From NCBI GenBank assembly GCA_945906935.1, contig CAMDSO010000010.1, positions 1 to 54,876 of the forward strand: 54,876 nucleotides of DNA, given 5' to 3'. The position numbers and the translations under genes were made by a program. The first letter of the stretch is position 1; every line of letters begins with the position of its first letter. The notes beneath the pieces are model-generated. The model searched no databases. It was not told the DNA's origin and saw nothing but the letters and a program-made list of their open reading frames with translations. This stretch comes from Bordetella parapertussis (lineage in GTDB: Bacteria > Pseudomonadota > Gammaproteobacteria > Burkholderiales > SG8-41). Of the stretch, positions 27,824 through 39,614 are shown in pieces.

Positions 27824-30082
27824 CTAAGCCGGCTCCAGCTTCGCAAATTCCAGCGCCAGCCACTTGGTGCCGTGACGATGAAAATTCACCTGCACACGCG
27901 CGTCGCTACCGCGCCCCTCGGCGTTGATGATGACGCCGGCGCCAAACTTCGGATGCGTCACGCTCTGACCGACGCGCCACGGCGACGCGGCATCCGCGAA
28001 ACCCGCCTCACGCACCACCTCCGGCCGCCCGCCACGTCCGCCTGTCGCCGTAGAGGTCGCCGTCGAGAACGGCGCGCGCGATGAAGCGCCGCCTGAAAAC
28101 GCGCGCGTGCGGTTGACCGGCTTCATCAGCTGTTCGGGAATTTCACGCAGGAAGCTAGACGCGATGTTGTAACGGGTCTGCCCGTGCAACATGCGGCTTT
28201 GCGCAAACGACAAATACAAGCGGCGGCGCGCGCGGGTCAGGGCGACATACATCAAGCGCCGCTCCTCTTCCTTGCCGTCGGCTTCGGAAAGACTGTTCTC
28301 GTGCGGAAACAGCCCTTCCTCGAGGCCACTGATAAAGACACTGTGAAATTCGAGGCCCTTGGCGGCATGCACCGTCATCAATTGCAGCGCATCGCTACCC
28401 GCCTGCGCCTGGTTGTCACCTGATTCAAGCGAGGCGTGCGCCAGAAATGCCGCCAGCCCGGTGTCTTCGAGCAACTCGTCGGCGACAAAACCGGCGGCAG
28501 CATTGATCAACTCATCGAGGTTGGAGAGGCGGTCGGCACCTTCGCGCTCACCCTGATAATGCGGCTTCAGACCGCTGTGTTCGATCACATGCTCCATCAA
28601 CTCAGGCAGCGGTAGCTCGGTGATGGACTTGCGCATACGCGTAATCAACGCAACGAAACCAGGAATCCCCTTGAGCACGGTGGCAGGCGCCGCGTCAACG
28701 TCGTCCCCTTTCGGTGCGCGCGCATCAGCCATCGCCTGCGCAGCGGTCCACAGGCTGGTGCCGGCGGCGCGCGCCGACTCCTGTAACTGCTCGAGCGAAC
28801 GATTGCCGATACCGCGTGCCGGGAAATTGATCACGCGCAGCAGCGCGCCGTCGTCTTCGTCGCTCGCCAAAAGACGCAGATACGCCAGTGCGTGCTTGAT
28901 TTCCTGACGCTCGAAGAAGCGCAGTCCGCCGTAGACACGATAGGACATAGCCGCATTGAAAAGCGCGTGCTCAAGCACCCGCGACTGCGCGTTCGAGCGG
29001 TAGAGCAGCGCGATCTGCGACAGGCTCACGCCGTCATTGGCCAGCGACTTGACCTCATCAACGATAAAACCGGCCTCGTCGATATCGGTATCAGCCTCGT
29101 AAACCCGTAGCGGCTCGCCCTTGGCCTCTGCGGTCCATAACTCTTTGCCGAGCCGCCGTTCGTTATGTTTGATCAGCGCGTTGGCAGCGTCCAGAATATG
29201 GCCGTGGGAACGGTAATTCTGTTCGAGCTTGATGACCGTCTCGATGCCGAAATCCTTTTGCAGTTCCTGCATATTGGCCGCCGAGGCGCCGCGAAATGCG
29301 TAGATCGACTGGTCATCGTCGCCCACCGCAAAGATCGCGTTGTCCGCGGCGCGCACCGTTGTGCCAGCGTCAACGCCGGCGAGCAACTTCAGCCAGTGAT
29401 ACTGCAAGCGATTGGTATCCTGGAATTCATCAACCAGGATATGACGGAAACGCTCGCGATAATGCTGGCGCAAAATCTCGTTGCGGGAGAGCAGCTCGAA
29501 ACAGCGCAACAGCAGTTCGGCGAAATCGACCACGCCCTCGCGCTGGCACTGTTCGTCGTAGATGGCGTAGAGCTCTTGCTTACGCCGCGTGTCACCGTCA
29601 TAGGCATCGGCGTCGGCGGCGCGACGGCCCTGGTCCTTGTGATTATTGATGTACCAGGCAACCTGACGCGGCGGGAAACGCTCTTCGTCGACATTGGCGG
29701 CCTTCAACAGACGCTTGACCAGCGCCAGCTGATCCTGGCTATCGAGTATTTGAAACGTCTGCGGCAGTCCGGCGTCGCGGTAATGCGCGCGTAGCAAACG
29801 GTTGCACAGACCGTGGAAAGTCCCGACCCACATGCCACGCGTATTGATCGGCAACATCGAACTGATGCGCGCGAGCATCTCTTTGGCGGTTTTGTTCGTA
29901 AAGGTAACCGCCAGCAAACCAGCTGGGCTGGCCTGACCCGTTTGTATCAGCCAGGCAATGCGCGTGGTCAACACACGCGTCTTGCCACTGCCGGCGCCGG
30001 CGAGGATTAACGCCGACTGATGCGGCAGCGTTACCGCCTCGTGCTGCCGCTCGTTCAGGCCCGTAAGGAATTCCGTGTTCAT
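27824..30082 (-). CDS. uvrD: ATP-dependent DNA helicase UvrD/Rep (UvrD type)
   Basis: A 752-residue superfamily 1A 3'-5' helicase for nucleotide-excision and mismatch repair. Motifs: Walker A LILAGAGSGKTRVL, motif II VDEFQDTN, motif III GDDDQSIYAFRGA, motif IV LEQNYRSHGHIL, motif V TVHAAKGLEFHSVF and motif VI MYVALTRARRRLYLSFA. The UvrD-type C-terminal domain (GQSVTHPKFGAGVIINAEG) favours UvrD over Rep. The frame opens 63 bases earlier, but MNTEFLTGLNERQHEAV is the standard start. Confidence 0.95.
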   Translation of the reverse strand: MNTEFLTGLNERQHEAVTLPHQSALILAGAGSGKTRVLTTRIAWLIQTGQASPAGLLAVTFTNKTAKEMLARISSMLPINTRGMWVGTFHGLCNRLLRAHYRDAGLPQTFQILDSQDQLALVKRLLKAANVDEERFPPRQVAWYINNHKDQGRRAADADAYDGDTRRKQELYAIYDEQCQREGVVDFAELLLRCFELLSRNEILRQHYRERFRHILVDEFQDTNRLQYHWLKLLAGVDAGTTVRAADNAIFAVGDDDQSIYAFRGASAANMQELQKDFGIETVIKLEQNYRSHGHILDAANALIKHNERRLGKELWTAEAKGEPLRVYEADTDIDEAGFIVDEVKSLANDGVSLSQIALLYRSNAQSRVLEHALFNAAMSYRVYGGLRFFERQEIKHALAYLRLLASDEDDGALLRVINFPARGIGNRSLEQLQESARAAGTSLWTAAQAMADARAPKGDDVDAAPATVLKGIPGFVALITRMRKSITELPLPELMEHVIEHSGLKPHYQGEREGADRLSNLDELINAAAGFVADELLEDTGLAAFLAHASLESGDNQAQAGSDALQLMTVHAAKGLEFHSVFISGLEEGLFPHENSLSEADGKEEERRLMYVALTRARRRLYLSFAQSRMLHGQTRYNIASSFLREIPEQLMKPVNRTRAFSGGASSRAPFSTATSTATGGRGGRPEVVREAGFADAASPWRVGQSVTHPKFGAGVIINAEGRGSDARVQVNFHRHGTKWLALEFAKLEPA

Positions 30083-30136
30083 AGCATGCGCTTCATTGGT
30101 TGATTGACGACCGCCACCGGCCCTTGTCCGCTGCTG

Positions 30137-30170
30137 AAAAAGCAACGGCCGGCTGCACGCCGGCCGTTGC
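30137..30170 (-). terminator. Rho-independent terminator after the FecR/SPOR gene
   Basis: A perfect 12-bp stem (GCAACGGCCGGC / GCCGGCCGTTGC) with a 5-base loop is followed on the minus strand by five T. It lies 20 bases past the FecR-protein stop and before uvrD, separating the two. Confidence 0.93.
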
Positions 30171-30189
30171 TGCGAATCGCCCCGCGATG

Positions 30190-31068
30190 TTACTGCGAAA
30201 CGCGTGTTTCAGTAATGCCAAAACGGCCCTTGAGGGTAGCGCCCAACAGCTCGGCTTCGGCCTTGCTCAGGAGGTTGGAAATACGCACACGAAAGGCCAT
30301 CGCCTCATCGCTTTTCAGCGGACTGATTTCCGCCGCATAGCCGGCGACACGCAGCGCATCATAAATTTTCAGCGCCTCGTCCTGCGTCGGCACCTCGGCC
30401 AGATAGGCGCGCCACTTGCCACCCTTGCGGATAGCCCCCTTGCCACTGGCGATGTCTGTCTCGGCAGCCCATTCATTCAGCTGCTGCTGCGTCACCTTCG
30501 CCACCGCCTCGCCCGGCTGACCTCTGGGCGCGATGTAGAACGACATCGGCTCGTTCATGGTGAAGGCCTCAGCGCCACGCAACACCGTGATGTCACCCTC
30601 AATCAAACAGACGACGTCGCGCGCCTCAGCGGCTTTGGCCCACAAATCGGTGCCGCGTATGCCGGCGGTGATAGTGACGACGCGCACTTTGATGTCGCGT
30701 TGCCCACGGAATTTGGACAGCGCGCGGGTGCTAAAGCGAAACGCGCCTTTGACCACATCGAGAGACGCCGTCACCACATCCTGCAACTGTTTTTTGTGGC
30801 TGCCAAGATCAGCCAGCGCGAGAATGCCGTTTTCACCCAGCTTGATCTCGCTGCCATCGACCAGCCGCAAGAGCGCACGTGAACCCGGGCCGGTGTAAAT
30901 GCGATCGCTGTTGGCGAGACGCATACCGATCGCGAGTGCTACACGCGCACCGCCTGTATGTTCGACCCAGGCCGGCATTTGTACCGCCTCGACGACGATG
31001 ACGGCACGTTCGGCGGCCGCGCTGCAGCCAGCCAGCAAGAGGCAGAACACAAACAGAAAGGCTTTCAT
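30190..31068 (-). CDS. FecR-domain and SPOR-like lipoprotein
   Basis: About 292 residues. The N-terminal signal ends in LLLAGCSAAAER, a lipobox with Cys as the lipidated residue. Residues 25-180 are a FecR-like beta domain (RIYTGPGSRALLRLVDGSEIKLGENGILALADL ... VTITAGIRGTDLW). The C-terminus (about 215-290; KWRAYLAEVPTQDEALKIYDALRVAGYAAEI) resembles a SPOR domain, which binds denuded septal glycan. No FecA or FecI partner is adjacent. The role is unknown; envelope or peptidoglycan sensing is inferred. An ATG two codons upstream (31074) is also possible and has GGAG at about six bases. Confidence 0.82.
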   Translation of the reverse strand: MKAFLFVFCLLLAGCSAAAERAVIVVEAVQMPAWVEHTGGARVALAIGMRLANSDRIYTGPGSRALLRLVDGSEIKLGENGILALADLGSHKKQLQDVVTASLDVVKGAFRFSTRALSKFRGQRDIKVRVVTITAGIRGTDLWAKAAEARDVVCLIEGDITVLRGAEAFTMNEPMSFYIAPRGQPGEAVAKVTQQQLNEWAAETDIASGKGAIRKGGKWRAYLAEVPTQDEALKIYDALRVAGYAAEISPLKSDEAMAFRVRISNLLSKAEAELLGATLKGRFGITETRVSQ

Positions 31069-31133
31069 TTTCATGGAGCGCTCCAGATTCCAGACAGACC
31101 GCGCGCCTCGCGGAGGGGCGGTTTTGTTACGGG

Positions 31134-31139
31134 TATAAT
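31134..31139 (+). promoter_or_regulatory. Consensus TATAAT -10 before leuS
   Basis: A perfect TATAAT ends 29 bases before the leuS ATG, giving a plausible 20-base leader. The -35 region is not close to consensus, so this is a partial match. Confidence 0.55.
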
Positions 31140-31150
31140 GCGTGGTTTAG

Positions 31151-33889
<2,739 letters not shown>

Positions 33890-33922
33890 GTGCCTGGGAT
33901 GAAAGGGGTGAGGCGTAAATTT

Positions 33923-34495
33923 ATGGCATGCAACGACCGGTTTTTTGCTGTAACTGCGCCCCTCACAGCCTACCCATCACGCCTCGCGAGATTCGCCTTG
34001 CGCCTGACGACAGCCCTCTCACTGTGCGCGCTGCTCGGCGCCTGCGGCTTTCATCTGCGCAGCGCGGCGACACTGCCCTTTGAGAGCATGTTCATCTCGG
34101 GGTCCCCTTCCTTCGCCACCCTGCTCGGGCGCGCCGTCCGCGCTGGCAGCAGCACCCGTGTCACCGACAACCCGAAGGACGCGCAGGTCATCCTGCAAAT
34201 TGTCGGTGAACAAAACGAACGGGTAATCCTCTCGCTCTCAGGCAGCGGCCGCGTGCGCGAACTGCAACTGCGTTACCGCGTCTCCTACCGCCTGAACGAT
34301 CGCGACAGCCGCGAGCTGCTGCCAGTCAGCGAAGTGCAACTCAAGCGCGACCTGACCTACAACGACAGCGATGTGCTCGGCAAGGAACAGGAAGAAGGGC
34401 TGCTGATCCGCGACATGCGCAACGATGCGGTGCAGCAGGTGATGCGCCGGCTGCAGGCGGCACGCCTGGAAGCTGCCGCGAAAATCGCGCCGTGA
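33923..34495 (+). CDS. lptE: LPS-assembly lipoprotein LptE
   Basis: An outer-membrane lipoprotein of about 190 residues that plugs and stabilises LptD during lipopolysaccharide insertion. Lipobox LCALLGACGFHLRS followed by FGFHLR-like family start, then ATLPFESMFISGSPSF and a central VILQIVGEQNERVILSLSGSGRVRELQLRYRVSYRL. The N-terminus is uncertain: in-frame starts occur at 33890 (GTG), 33899 (ATG) and 33923 (ATG, chosen because it has GAGG about nine bases upstream). Even so the leader before Cys is long (about 41 residues). It follows leuS, as usual in proteobacteria. Confidence 0.9.
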   Translation: MACNDRFFAVTAPLTAYPSRLARFALRLTTALSLCALLGACGFHLRSAATLPFESMFISGSPSFATLLGRAVRAGSSTRVTDNPKDAQVILQIVGEQNERVILSLSGSGRVRELQLRYRVSYRLNDRDSRELLPVSEVQLKRDLTYNDSDVLGKEQEEGLLIRDMRNDAVQQVMRRLQAARLEAAAKIAP

Positions 34496-34519
34496 ACAGC
34501 CCGGCCGCCTGACGCCGTG

Positions 34520-35536
34520 ATGATCGCCGCCGAAGATCTCGCCACCCACCTCAAGCGCAAGCTGGCGCCCCTCTATACCGTCTTCGGCGACGAACCACTG
34601 CTGGTCATCGAAGCCGCCGACCGCATCCGCGCCTGCGCGCGGGAAAACGGTTATGCCGAACGCGAAGTCCTGATTGCGGAACAACACTTCGACTGGTCGC
34701 GCCTGCGCATCAGCGGCATTTCTCAATCATTGTTCGCCACGCTACGCCTGCTGGAGCTGCGCGTGCCGAGCGGCAAACCCGGCCTCGAGGGTGGCAAAAC
34801 GCTGCAGGAATACAGCGCTAATCTGCCGCCCGACACCGTGACCCTGATCCAACTGCCGGAAGTGGACTGGCGCGCCCGCAAGTCATCCTGGTTCGCCGCC
34901 CTCGAGGCCGCCGGTAGCATGGTGGAGGCGAAGGCGGTCAAACGCGAACGCCTGCCGGCATGGATCGCCGCACGGCTACGCGCGCAGCAGCAAAGCGCGG
35001 ATGAGGCCACACTTGAATTCATCGCCGGCAAGGTCGAGGGCAATCTGCTGGCCGCCTTTCAGGAAGTGCAAAAACTGGCGCTGCTGTTCCCCGCTGGCGA
35101 GTTGAGCTTTGCCCAGGTCAAAGACGCCGTGCTCGACGTCGCACGCTTCGATGTATTTGATCTGGGCGAGGTGGTGCTGGCCGGAGATGCCGCACGGCTC
35201 GCGCGCACCCTCGACGGCCTCGATGGTGAGGGCGTGGCGCCGCCCTTGATTCTATGGGCGATGAGCGAAGAAATCCGCGGCGCCGGCCGCCTGCGTGCTG
35301 CGATCGACAGCGGTCTGCCACTGCAGCAGGCAATGCGCGACCTGCGCATCTGGGGCCCGCGCCAGCAACTTCTGCAACGCCACATCAACCGCATCAGCAG
35401 CAAACAGGTCGAGGCGGCCCTGCTGCACGCCGCGCGCATTGATCGCATCAGCAAGGGGCTGGCACGCGGCGACGTCTGGGATGAATTGCTGCAACTCGGA
35501 CTACGTTTCGCGACGCGCCCCGCGAAAGCCGCCTGA
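34520..35536 (+). CDS. holA: DNA polymerase III subunit delta
   Basis: A 338-residue clamp-loader subunit that opens the beta sliding clamp. N-terminal [23 protein letters not shown] is the family signature; [25 protein letters not shown] and [17 protein letters not shown] follow, then a C-terminal collar domain ([18 protein letters not shown]). A GTG one codon earlier is an alternative start. It lies 24 bases after lptE, forming leuS-lptE-holA. Confidence 0.94.
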   Translation: MIAAEDLATHLKRKLAPLYTVFGDEPLLVIEAADRIRACARENGYAEREVLIAEQHFDWSRLRISGISQSLFATLRLLELRVPSGKPGLEGGKTLQEYSANLPPDTVTLIQLPEVDWRARKSSWFAALEAAGSMVEAKAVKRERLPAWIAARLRAQQQSADEATLEFIAGKVEGNLLAAFQEVQKLALLFPAGELSFAQVKDAVLDVARFDVFDLGEVVLAGDAARLARTLDGLDGEGVAPPLILWAMSEEIRGAGRLRAAIDSGLPLQQAMRDLRIWGPRQQLLQRHINRISSKQVEAALLHAARIDRISKGLARGDVWDELLQLGLRFATRPAKAA

Positions 35537-35597
35537 GCGCACGCCAAAACACGCGCCGTGCTTCAGGCCGCAGCGCGAATCACGGTATCATTCGCAC

Positions 35598-36854
35598 GTG
35601 GAAATCAAAACTTACATGCAGGACCTCGGCACACGCGCACGCGCCGCGTCGCGCCTGGTTGCCAAAGCCGACAGTGCCACCAAAAACAAGGCGCTCACGC
35701 TAACGGCTGAGGCGATCGAACGCGACTGTGCGCGCCTGCTTGCAGCCAATGCGCAAGACGTCGCCGCGGCCCGCGCCGCGAAACTCGATTCAGCTGCGAT
35801 CGATCGGCTGACGCTGACCGAGAAAACCGTCGCCGCCATGGCCGACGGCCTGCGCCAGATCGCACGCCTCGACGATCCGATCGGCGCCGTCAGCGAACTG
35901 CAAGAACGCCCCTCCGGCATCAAGGTCGGACGCATGCGCGTACCGCTCGGGGTCATCGCCATCATTTACGAATCACGGCCCAACGTCACCGCCGACGCCG
36001 CCGGGCTCTGCCTCAAATCCGGCAATGCCTGCATCCTGCGCGGCGGTTCCGAATCGATCCATTCCAACCAGGCGATTGCGCTATGCGTGCAGGAAGGCCT
36101 GCGCGGTGCCGGCCTCCCCGAGGATGCGGTGCAAGTGGTCAACACCACCGACCGCGCCGCGGTCGGCGCGCTGCTGCGCATGAACGACTGCATCGACATC
36201 GTAGTGCCGCGCGGCGGCAAGAGCCTGATTGAACGCGTGATGGCCGAATCGCGCATTCCGATGATCAAACACCTCGATGGCATCTGCCACGTCTACATCG
36301 ACGACAAGGCGGATTTCGACAAGGCGATCCGCATTGCTGATAACGCCAAAACCCAGCGTCTGGGCACCTGCAACACGATGGAAACACTGCTGGTGGCACG
36401 CGCCGTTGCCGCCGACATCCTGCCAACACTCGCCGCCGTTTATCAGGCCAAGGGCATCGAGCTGCGCGGCGACGAAGCAGCACGCCGCATCGTCCCCGCG
36501 ATGAAAGCCGCCACCGAGGAAGACTGGCGCACCGAATACCTCGACGCCATCTTGTCGGTACGGGTGGTCGACGGCATCGAGCAGGCGATCGAGCACATTG
36601 CCACCTACAGCTCACAGCACACCGACGCCATCGTCACCGAAGACGTCGTGCGCGCGCAGCGTTTTCTGCGCGAAGTCGATTCGAGTTCGGTGATGGTCAA
36701 CGCCTCAACACGTTTCGCCGATGGCTACGAATACGGCCTTGGCGCTGAAATCGGCATTTCAACCGACAAGTTGCACGCCCGTGGTCCGGTCGGTCTTGAA
36801 GGACTGACCTCGCTGAAATGGGTGGTGTTTGGCGACGGCCAGATCAGAAACTGA
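35598..36854 (+). CDS. proA: Gamma-glutamyl phosphate reductase
   Basis: A 418-residue NADPH-dependent reductase producing glutamate 5-semialdehyde for proline synthesis. The sequence from the GTG reads (M)[20 protein letters not shown], matching ProA N-termini; the ATG six codons later is less likely. Landmarks: [31 protein letters not shown] and the catalytic Cys in [15 protein letters not shown] hyphenated inverted repeat (GCGAAT, 9 bases, ATTCGC; 35575-35595) just precedes the start. proB is not adjacent. Confidence 0.95.
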   Translation: MEIKTYMQDLGTRARAASRLVAKADSATKNKALTLTAEAIERDCARLLAANAQDVAAARAAKLDSAAIDRLTLTEKTVAAMADGLRQIARLDDPIGAVSELQERPSGIKVGRMRVPLGVIAIIYESRPNVTADAAGLCLKSGNACILRGGSESIHSNQAIALCVQEGLRGAGLPEDAVQVVNTTDRAAVGALLRMNDCIDIVVPRGGKSLIERVMAESRIPMIKHLDGICHVYIDDKADFDKAIRIADNAKTQRLGTCNTMETLLVARAVAADILPTLAAVYQAKGIELRGDEAARRIVPAMKAATEEDWRTEYLDAILSVRVVDGIEQAIEHIATYSSQHTDAIVTEDVVRAQRFLREVDSSSVMVNASTRFADGYEYGLGAEIGISTDKLHARGPVGLEGLTSLKWVVFGDGQIRN

Positions 36855-36858
36855 ATTC

Positions 36859-36958
36859 TTTGCCACAGAGAACACAGAGGGCGCAGAGTAAAAACACGTG
36901 ATGTCGCGCATTTAACGCGAATATTCTCAGCGTGCTCTGTGCCCTCTGTGGCTAAAAG
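36859..36958. repeat. Imperfect inverted repeat of the CCACAGAG...CTCTGTGG type
   Basis: The proA-lpdA gap holds two long facing arms: TTGCCACAGAGAACACAGAGG (from 36860) and GTGCTCTGTGCCCTCTGTGGC (from 36932), separated by about 45 bases. The motif is of a kind seen as a dispersed intergenic repeat in many bacterial genomes. It could fold into a long hairpin in the lpdA leader. Confidence 0.75.
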
Positions 36959-36969
36959 GGGTTTTCGCA

Positions 36970-38808
36970 ATGAGCAACACGATCGAAGTCAAAGTCCCCG
37001 ATATCGGCGACTTCAAAGACATTCCCGTCATTGAAATCATGGTCAAGCCAGGTGATCACGTCAGCGCGGAAGACCCGCTGCTCTCGCTCGAATCCGACAA
37101 GGCGACACTCGAAGTGCCGGCACCGTCCGCCGGCACCGTGAAAGAACTCCGGATCAAAGTCGGCGATAAGGCCTCCAAAGGCACGTTGATTCTAATGTTA
37201 GACCCAGATGCCGCAGACGCCGCGGACGCCGCGGATGCGCCGGCAGCTGCCACCGCAGTGCCGTCTGCAGCGCCGGCGGTTGCACCCGCCACCGCACCGG
37301 CCAAGTCAGCAACGACAGCGGCACCTGCAGCACCTGCAGCACCTGCAGCATCAGCGCCCGGCGCACACCCGACCGCTATCGCGCCCTACGCCGGCCCCAA
37401 AGGCGACATCCACGCGGAAGTCGTCGTTCTGGGCGCCGGCCCCGGTGGCTATACCGCGGCGTTCCGTGCCGCCGACCTCGGCCTCAAAACCGTTTTGATC
37501 GAACGAGATGCGACGCTTGGCGGCGTCTGCCTGAATGTCGGCTGTATTCCGTCCAAGGCGCTATTGCATGTGGCACGCGTGATTACCGAAGCGAGCGAGA
37601 TGAGTGCGCATGGCGTGACCTTCGGCGCGCCCAAAATCGAACTCGACAAACTACGCGACTGGAAAGACAGCGTCATCGGCAAACTGACCAAGGGGCTGGG
37701 GGTACTGGCCAAACAGCGCAAAGTCACCGTAGTCGAGGGCCGCGGCGAATTTGCCTCAGCCAACATGATACGGGTGGAAACAAAAGACGGCGTGAAAACC
37801 GTTTCCTTTGATCACTGCATCATCGCCGCCGGCTCCAGCGTGGCGCGCATTCCGGGCTTTCCCTACGACAATCCGCGTTTGATCGATTCAACCGGTGCGC
37901 TGGCGTTACCGGAGATTCCCAAACGCCTGCTCGTCATCGGCGGCGGCATCATCGGCCTCGAGATGGCGACGGTGTTCGACGCGCTGGGTTCAAAAATCAC
38001 CGTGGTCGAACTGATGGATGGCCTGATAACCGGCGCGGACCGCGACGTCGTGCGTCCGCTCGCCAAACGGCTGGAGAAACGGTACGAAAAGATATTGCTG
38101 AAAACCAAGGTCGCCAAAATCGAGGCGGTCAAAGACGGCTTGAAGGTGACGTTCGAAGGTGCCACGAACACGACTGACACCTTCGACTATGCGCTGATGG
38201 CGGTCGGCCGCCGTCCCAACGGGCGCGAGCTCAAGGCCGAGGCCGCCGGCGTCACGGTCAATGAACGCGGCTTCATTCCCGTCGACAAACAAATGCGCAC
38301 CAACGTGCCGCATATCTTCGGCATCGGCGATGTGGCGGGCGAACCAATGCTCGCGCACAAGGCCACCCACGAGGCCAAACTCGCCGCCGAGGTCATCGCC
38401 GGGCACAAGGTCGCCTTCGACGCACGCACCATCCCGTCGGTCGCCTACACCGATCCGGAAGTGGCGTGGATGGGGCTCACCGAAACGCAGGCAGAAAAAC
38501 AGGGGATCGCCTATGACAAGGCGGTGTTTCCGTGGGCGGCCAGCGGCCGCGCGCTGGCAACCGGCCGTGCAGAAGGCATGACCAAACTACTCTTCGACAA
38601 AGAAACCAAACGCATAATCGGCGCCGGTATGGTCGGTATCAACGCCGGCGAATTGATCGCCGAAACCGTGCTCGCGCTGGAGATGGGGGCCGACGCCACC
38701 GATATCGGACTCACCATACACCCGCATCCGACGCTCTCGGAGACGGTGTTCTTCGCGGCGGAAATCGCCGAAGGCAGCATCACGGATTTATATATGCCAA
38801 AAAAATAA
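36970..38808 (+). CDS. lpdA: Dihydrolipoyl dehydrogenase with N-terminal lipoyl domain
   Basis: A 612-residue flavoprotein (E3). Residues 1-80 form a lipoyl domain (VKVPDIGDFKDIPVIEIMVK ... SLESDKATLEVPAP, modified Lys in DKA). Residues 80-130 are a flexible Ala/Pro linker made partly of 9-base tandem repeats. The rest is E3: VVLGAGPGGYTAAFRAADLG, redox pair GGVCLNVGCIPSKAL, NAD site LVIGGGIIGLEMATVF, and C-terminal HPHPTLSE with the active His. It reoxidises dihydrolipoamide of 2-oxoacid dehydrogenases. No E1 or E2 gene is adjacent, unlike the usual aceEF-lpd order. Confidence 0.95.
   Translation: MSNTIEVKVPDIGDFKDIPVIEIMVKPGDHVSAEDPLLSLESDKATLEVPAPSAGTVKELRIKVGDKASKGTLILMLDPDAADAADAADAPAAATAVPSAAPAVAPATAPAKSATTAAPAAPAAPAASAPGAHPTAIAPYAGPKGDIHAEVVVLGAGPGGYTAAFRAADLGLKTVLIERDATLGGVCLNVGCIPSKALLHVARVITEASEMSAHGVTFGAPKIELDKLRDWKDSVIGKLTKGLGVLAKQRKVTVVEGRGEFASANMIRVETKDGVKTVSFDHCIIAAGSSVARIPGFPYDNPRLIDSTGALALPEIPKRLLVIGGGIIGLEMATVFDALGSKITVVELMDGLITGADRDVVRPLAKRLEKRYEKILLKTKVAKIEAVKDGLKVTFEGATNTTDTFDYALMAVGRRPNGRELKAEAAGVTVNERGFIPVDKQMRTNVPHIFGIGDVAGEPMLAHKATHEAKLAAEVIAGHKVAFDARTIPSVAYTDPEVAWMGLTETQAEKQGIAYDKAVFPWAASGRALATGRAEGMTKLLFDKETKRIIGAGMVGINAGELIAETVLALEMGADATDIGLTIHPHPTLSETVFFAAEIAEGSITDLYMPKK
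37207..37347. repeat. Short tandem repeats in the LpdA linker
   Basis: Two 9-base tandem series lie in frame within lpdA: GACGCCGCG-type units at about 37215-37236 (Asp-Ala-Ala) and three exact copies of GCACCTGCA at 37321-37347 (Ala-Pro-Ala). Unit length keeps the frame, so copy-number changes would only alter linker length. Confidence 0.8.
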
Positions 38809-38905
38809 TCGTGCGAGGGACGGTTCGTTAAACACTTCAGCCGTGGCGCGTTGCACCGCGGTCATCCTGAAAACCGCCCTTCTTTTCTGCGCGCCGGCGA
38901 ACGCT

Positions 38906-38940
38906 GATTAGCGATTAGCAATTAGCGATTAGCAATTAGC
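38906..38940. repeat. Five tandem heptamers (GATTAGC/AATTAGC)
   Basis: Five contiguous 7-base units alternate mainly between GATTAGC and AATTAGC, 98 bases after the lpdA stop and 44 bases before the frameshifted gene. The run is A/T-rich in a G/C-rich genome and could be slippage-prone. No gene was seen in 38809-38983. Confidence 0.85.
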
Positions 38941-38983
38941 GCGCATTACAACATGCCAGGCTAAAGCGTGATCGATGTAACAG

Positions 38984-39350
38984 GTGACTGTTCCGCTCAA
39001 CCCGAAAGAACTTGGCCGCTGGCACACCGCCAAGCCCGAGGCCCGCCCGCCCCACCGCAACGCCTATCAGGGCGGCCGTGACCTGCATCTGGCCGCCAAC
39101 GTAAAACGCTATGACCGCGACATCTACGTCATCCTCGACCTCAGCAACCCGGCCAAACCGTTTGCGGTATCGCGCTTACCAGTAGCGGCGCCACCATCCG
39201 TAGCCGCCAGAAAAAGTGTATCTCGAGTCCTACCGCAACCACCTGCGCATGAAAGAGGTCTGCCTCGACAGCCGCGGCTACAGATACCTCACCGGCAGCG
39301 CACAGCCGGGGATTTATATTCTGCGTTACGCCGGGCCGGTCAAGAATTGA
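38984..39350 (+). pseudogene. Frameshifted hypothetical gene
   Basis: From a GTG the first frame reads TVPLNPKELGRWHTAKPEAR and on to RDIYVILDLSNPAKPFAVSRL (to about 39177). Coding character then continues in the next frame (TSSGATIRSRQKK) and, after an A5 run at 39211-39215, in the third frame as VYLESYRNHLRMKEVCLDSR, then YLTGSAQPGIYILRYAGPVKN and TGA at 39348-39350. Joining the three pieces gives a coherent protein of about 120 residues, so two indels, real or sequencing errors, appear to break it. I do not recognise the family. The frame running on to 39535 is an artefact. Confidence 0.6.
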
Positions 39351-39530
39351 TGATTGGCAAGATGGCGGCGCCCCAATCGAGGCTGCGCGGCGCACTGCCA
39401 CAAATACCGGCAAACGCTCGCAACATTTCTCTTTTTTGCCGCAAAATTAACGATTTACCGGTTTTTCTAAAGCGCCCCGGAAAGCCCCATTGCAGCGCCC
39501 ACACGCGCCCTCGCAATAACAACTCTAGTG

Positions 39531-39544
39531 CTTGAAATTTCAAG
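39531..39544. promoter_or_regulatory. Perfect palindrome CTTGAAATTTCAAG, candidate operator
   Basis: A 14-bp perfect inverted repeat ends 25 bases before a TAATAT -10-like box and about 140 bases before korC. The placement (about -40 to -55) would fit an activator site. The regulator is unknown. Confidence 0.5.
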
Positions 39545-39614
39545 GCTTTTCACCGCAGCATAGGAGGCGTAATATAGCGGCCACCCAAACCGCCGTCAGT
39601 CTGTTTTAGCACTC

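Noticed and set aside
30142-30170. G/C-rich hairpin considered as a REP element
   Set aside because: The T5 run after it on the minus strand and its place just past a stop codon fit a terminator better.
38906-38940. Possible CRISPR seed
   Set aside because: The units are 7 bases long and contiguous with no spacers, and no cas genes are present.
39350-39535. Continuation of the 38984 frame to 39535
   Set aside because: After about 39180 this frame reads low-quality Arg/Pro-rich sequence, while the coding signal moves to the other frames.
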